Below are positions 6,499 through 9,159 of a stretch of 9,159 bases of DNA, piece after piece; the stretch's first letter is position 1, and every line of letters begins with the position of its first letter. Position numbers and translations under genes: made by a program. The stretch is from contig JALQWJ010000051.1 in assembly GCA_023258775.1 (NCBI GenBank), positions 1 to 9,159 of the forward strand. The letters run 5' to 3'. A model generated the notes under the pieces. It was not told where the DNA came from. It was given only the letters and a program-made list of their open reading frames with translations, and searched no databases. Source of the stretch: Burkholderiaceae bacterium (GTDB lineage Bacteria > Pseudomonadota > Gammaproteobacteria > Burkholderiales > Burkholderiaceae_E).

Positions 6499-7133
6499 TG
6501 CCCAAACATAAATCCTTAGAAAAAGCTAAAGCGATAAAAGCAATAAATCCTGTGCTCCGAATTGGTCTGCTTTCGGTGAGCGACCGGGCGTCGCAGGGCA
6601 TCTACGAGGATAAGGGGTTGCCAGCCCTGCGGAGCTGGCTTAGTCGCGCAATAACATCACCAGTTCAGTTCGTCGAGCGGCTGATTCCTGACGAGCGGAC
6701 GATAATCGAATCCAGCCTTGGAGAACTATCCGATCAATCACGTTGCCACCTAATTCTGACGACTGGCGGGACCGGACCTGCGCGCCGGGATCTGACACCA
6801 GAGGCAACGCTTGCGGTGGGCACACGTGAAATGCCGGGATTCGGTGAACAAATGCGACAGATTAGCCTTCGCTTTGTGCCAACCGCGATTTTGTCGCGTC
6901 AAGTGGCTGTGTTGCGCGAACTAGATGATGGTCACAGTTGCCTTATTGTGAATCTGCCGGGTCAGCCAAAAGCCATTGCTGAGACGCTTGAAGGTTTGAA
7001 GGACGATGAAGGCAAGATTCTCGTGCCGGGAATCTTTGCTGCCGTACCCTATTGCCTGGATTTAATCGGCGCTCCGCAAATCGACACAGATCCGGTCGTC
7101 TGCAAAGCATTTAGGCCAAAGCCTTCCAAATGA
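6498..7133 (+). CDS. mog: Molybdopterin adenylyltransferase Mog
   Basis: Activates molybdopterin with ATP to adenylyl-molybdopterin, the substrate for MoeA-catalysed molybdate insertion during molybdenum cofactor synthesis. Numbering from this ATG, the 211-residue protein shows IGLLSVSDRAS (22-32), YEDKGLPAL (36-44), LIPDER (62-67) with D65, TTGGTGPARRDLTPEA (88-103) with D98, REMPGFGEQMRQISL (110-124) and NLPGQPKAI (152-160). D65 and D98 correspond to the catalytically important Asp49 and Asp82 of E. coli Mog. An alternative GTG start sits one codon earlier at 6495; a GGAG at 6481-6484 is 13 nt from the ATG and 10 nt from the GTG, so either is possible. The start overlaps the darP stop (TGATG), so translation is probably coupled. 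It ends 3 bp from the stop of the convergent relA. Confidence 0.95.
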   Translation: MPKHKSLEKAKAIKAINPVLRIGLLSVSDRASQGIYEDKGLPALRSWLSRAITSPVQFVERLIPDERTIIESSLGELSDQSRCHLILTTGGTGPARRDLTPEATLAVGTREMPGFGEQMRQISLRFVPTAILSRQVAVLRELDDGHSCLIVNLPGQPKAIAETLEGLKDDEGKILVPGIFAAVPYCLDLIGAPQIDTDPVVCKAFRPKPSK

Positions 7134-7136
7134 CGA

Positions 7137-9159
7137 TCAGTCACCGATTCTCGTCGTTAGTAAAACACCAGGTAATTCGCGTAACTTTCTGACGGTAAAA
7201 GCTAATTCTTTGTGATGTGAAAGCTCAAGTGTGATCCTAATGCTTAACTGCTCGCGCTTTGTATAGCTTCGAATCGATGTCATCCGGACTTTAAGGCGGG
7301 ACATTAACTCTGTTAAATCTCGCAATAGACCCGGCCGATCATTAGCTCTCACCAAGAGTTCCGCAGCAAATGCTGGCTTTTCTGAAGCCTTCCAGCCATG
7401 CCCATGCACTGAGCCATACGGGTGACCGCGAACATTGCCATCGCTTTGTACATTACCGTTGCCATTGCTGTGAACATTACCGTTGCCATGACCGTCAGCA
7501 TGCCCGTCGCGACCACTGGTACCGCGCTCAACCTTGATTCCGTCGCCAAACAGGTATGCATCACCCAAACTCCAACTCACCTGGACGGCACGCTCTGGAT
7601 GCCTAGCAAGTAAACGCCCATAGGTTAAACAAGTGATTCTGTGCACCGAAACACCTTCGCCGCGCGTAATAAAGCCTGCAATATCGTCCGGTGGAATCGG
7701 CCGACAACAACCAGCAAGGTGATGTAGCAGCGATGCCACCCCATCGACAAGGATCGGCGATTCCCATCCTGCTGCCTTTCCCTTAAGTCTCTTGCTGGCG
7801 GCACTGACTCTTGCCAGGCCAAAGTTAATCTGTTTCGTTGGCGTCCTCGACGCGAGTTCGTCTTCACGCTTTAGATCTTGGTCTGTACCAAAATTTAGTG
7901 CATTTTCAACAGCTCGACTACTTATTTCTTCTCGAGCGAATGCCAAAAATAGGGCTTTGACGCCCTCGAGACCGAGACGACTTGCAAGGTCATCGTGAGC
8001 CGTTGCGGTTTTACCTTCACGCTGAAGCAGCTTTTCAAGCTTCGCTCGCCCCATCGCAACATCACGCTGCTCGTCGAGCGTGTGAAACCACTGTCGTACC
8101 TTTGTACGTGCGCGCGGACTCCCCAAATAGCTGAGCGCAGGGTTTAACCAGTCACGAGATGGTCCAAGTTGCTCACTTGCTCGCGCAGCGATGATTTCAA
8201 CTGTCTGGCCCGAGCGAAGTCGGGTATTAAGAGGGACCATAGCACCGTCAATTTTTGCGCCTCGACAGCGATGGCCAAGGTCAGTGTGCAGCAAATACGC
8301 AAAATCAATTGGGGTCGATGCTGCCGGCAGTTCCAGTACCTTCCCTTGAGGCGTAAGGACATAGATTGCCCGGCTAGATATAGAACCGGGCAACTCGCCA
8401 TCGATAAGGTCATGCTTCCAAGCAAGGAGTTGCCGAACGTATTCGATTTTATCACGATCCTGTGATTTTCCCTTAGATTGGCTCAAACCTGTGCTTGTTT
8501 CCTTGTAATGCCAGTGGGAGGCAAATCCAAGTTCAGCCTCGCGATGCATCGATTCGGTACGAATCTGAATTTCGACGGGACGTGCATCTTCATGCAATAC
8601 GACCGTGTGAAGTGATCGGTAGCCATTTGGCTTTGGTCTTGCAATGTAATCATCGAACTCGGCAAGCAGGGGCGAAAAACGCTTGTGGACCCAATCCAAT
8701 GCCGCGTAACAATCGTCGACTTGATCTACAACAATCCTAATGGCTCGCAAATCAAGAAGCCGCTCAACTGCAAGTTGCTTTACTTGCATTTTATTATAAA
8801 TGCTATAGATATGTTTGGGGCGACCAGAAACCTTTACGTCAATCCCAGCAGTGCGCAAACCCAGCTCGATCTGCCGAGTCAGTTCACGAATAAATAACTC
8901 ACGTTGACTTCGTTTCTCATCAAGCGCTCTAGCAATCCTGTGATAAGACGCTTCATCCGCAAATCGAAATGCAAGATCCTCCATTTCCCATTTGAGTTGC
9001 CCTAAACCAAGCCTATTCGCTAGCGGTGCGAGCACCCGAAGCGTAAACCTTGCTTGTTCAAGCGTTGGCTTGGTTTTCGCCTTGGCATGAAAGCGCAAGC
9101 TTTGTAATCGCGATGCGAGCCGAACCAAGACTACCTGCACATCCGCGCTCATAGCCAAG
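7137..9159 (-). CDS. relA: GTP pyrophosphokinase RelA, N-terminus missing at window edge
   Basis: Ribosome-dependent (p)ppGpp synthetase that responds to uncharged tRNA. Only the last ~673 residues are in the window; the frame runs off the right edge inside the pseudo-hydrolase domain. Fragment residues: RLASRLQSLR (13-22) stands where SpoT has ADRLHNMR, so the catalytic Asp and His are replaced and this half should be inactive. The synthetase has GRPKHIYSIYNKM (112-124), D136 in LDLRAIRI and E196 in VEIQIRT, all as required for activity. TGS is about 264-322, and a zinc-finger/RIS motif has C484, C485, H506 and C510. ACT is about 597-673. Between the zinc finger and ACT lies a Gly/Asn/His-rich repeat linker (about 546-589) that ordinary RelA lacks. 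Its 3' end converges on mog with 3 bp between stops. Confidence 0.95.
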   Translation of the reverse strand, partial: LAMSADVQVVLVRLASRLQSLRFHAKAKTKPTLEQARFTLRVLAPLANRLGLGQLKWEMEDLAFRFADEASYHRIARALDEKRSQRELFIRELTRQIELGLRTAGIDVKVSGRPKHIYSIYNKMQVKQLAVERLLDLRAIRIVVDQVDDCYAALDWVHKRFSPLLAEFDDYIARPKPNGYRSLHTVVLHEDARPVEIQIRTESMHREAELGFASHWHYKETSTGLSQSKGKSQDRDKIEYVRQLLAWKHDLIDGELPGSISSRAIYVLTPQGKVLELPAASTPIDFAYLLHTDLGHRCRGAKIDGAMVPLNTRLRSGQTVEIIAARASEQLGPSRDWLNPALSYLGSPRARTKVRQWFHTLDEQRDVAMGRAKLEKLLQREGKTATAHDDLASRLGLEGVKALFLAFAREEISSRAVENALNFGTDQDLKREDELASRTPTKQINFGLARVSAASKRLKGKAAGWESPILVDGVASLLHHLAGCCRPIPPDDIAGFITRGEGVSVHRITCLTYGRLLARHPERAVQVSWSLGDAYLFGDGIKVERGTSGRDGHADGHGNGNVHSNGNGNVQSDGNVRGHPYGSVHGHGWKASEKPAFAAELLVRANDRPGLLRDLTELMSRLKVRMTSIRSYTKREQLSIRITLELSHHKELAFTVRKLRELPGVLLTTRIGD
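7392..7508 (-). repeat. 24-bp tandem array coding octapeptides in the RelA linker
   Basis: In the relA frame the repeat reads as octads ending in GNV or GSV: DGHGNGNV (7473-7496), HSNGNGNV (7449-7472), a six-residue variant QSDGNV (7431-7448), RGHPYGSV (7407-7430), then HGHG (7395-7406). On the + strand ACATTACCGTTGCCAT occurs twice exactly 24 bp apart (7450 region and 7474 region). The stretch is rich in Gly, Asn and His, predicts a flexible linker, and sits between the zinc-finger and ACT domains. Confidence 0.88.

Noticed and set aside
7422..7613. 63-codon + strand frame with hydrophobic repeats resembling a membrane peptide
   Set aside because: Antisense to the relA repeat linker; the pattern follows from the 24-bp repeat, and no start signal supports it.

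Overview
The window carries a compact set of housekeeping and stringent-response genes from a proteobacterium. I infer a betaproteobacterium, most likely in the order Burkholderiales. The reasons are the presence of both a RelA and a SpoT (a pair typical of beta- and gammaproteobacteria), a DarP/YjgA gene, a 67-residue omega subunit, a GreB with an acidic N-terminal tail, and the gmk-rpoZ-spoT order. Base composition looks balanced (near 50% GC by eye, not computed), which is low for that order. Family and genus cannot be fixed from this sequence.

Layout: on the + strand, gmk (75-734), rpoZ (754-957) and spoT (1160-3730) form a likely operon, with a hairpin-rich leader of about 200 bp before spoT. 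On the - strand, pmbA/tldE (6036 to 4678) and greB (4560 to 3979) converge on spoT. Back on the + strand, diverging from pmbA, come a shortened darP/yjgA (6127-6498) and an overlapping mog (6498-7133). Finally relA (- strand, ending at 7137) runs off the right edge without its N-terminus and converges on mog with only 3 bp between stop codons.

Functionally the window gathers enzymes that make and destroy (p)ppGpp (SpoT, RelA), an enzyme that supplies the GDP/GTP precursor (Gmk), the RNA polymerase subunit that forms part of ppGpp site 1 (omega), and a secondary-channel transcript-cleavage factor (GreB). PmbA/TldE, DarP and Mog serve peptide maturation/proteolysis, 50S ribosome assembly and molybdenum cofactor synthesis.

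The unusual part is repeat structure. Four separate, mutually unrelated short tandem arrays lie in 9 kb. They are ten 21-bp units coding a heptapeptide in the SpoT N-terminus, about ten 15-bp units filling the spoT/greB gap, about five 21-bp units filling the greB/pmbA gap and running over the pmbA stop, and 24-bp units coding an octapeptide in the RelA linker. All periods are multiples of three. No tRNA, rRNA, CRISPR, insertion sequence or clear intrinsic terminator was seen. Apart from the arrays, the gene content is ordinary, and no new multi-gene system is evident.
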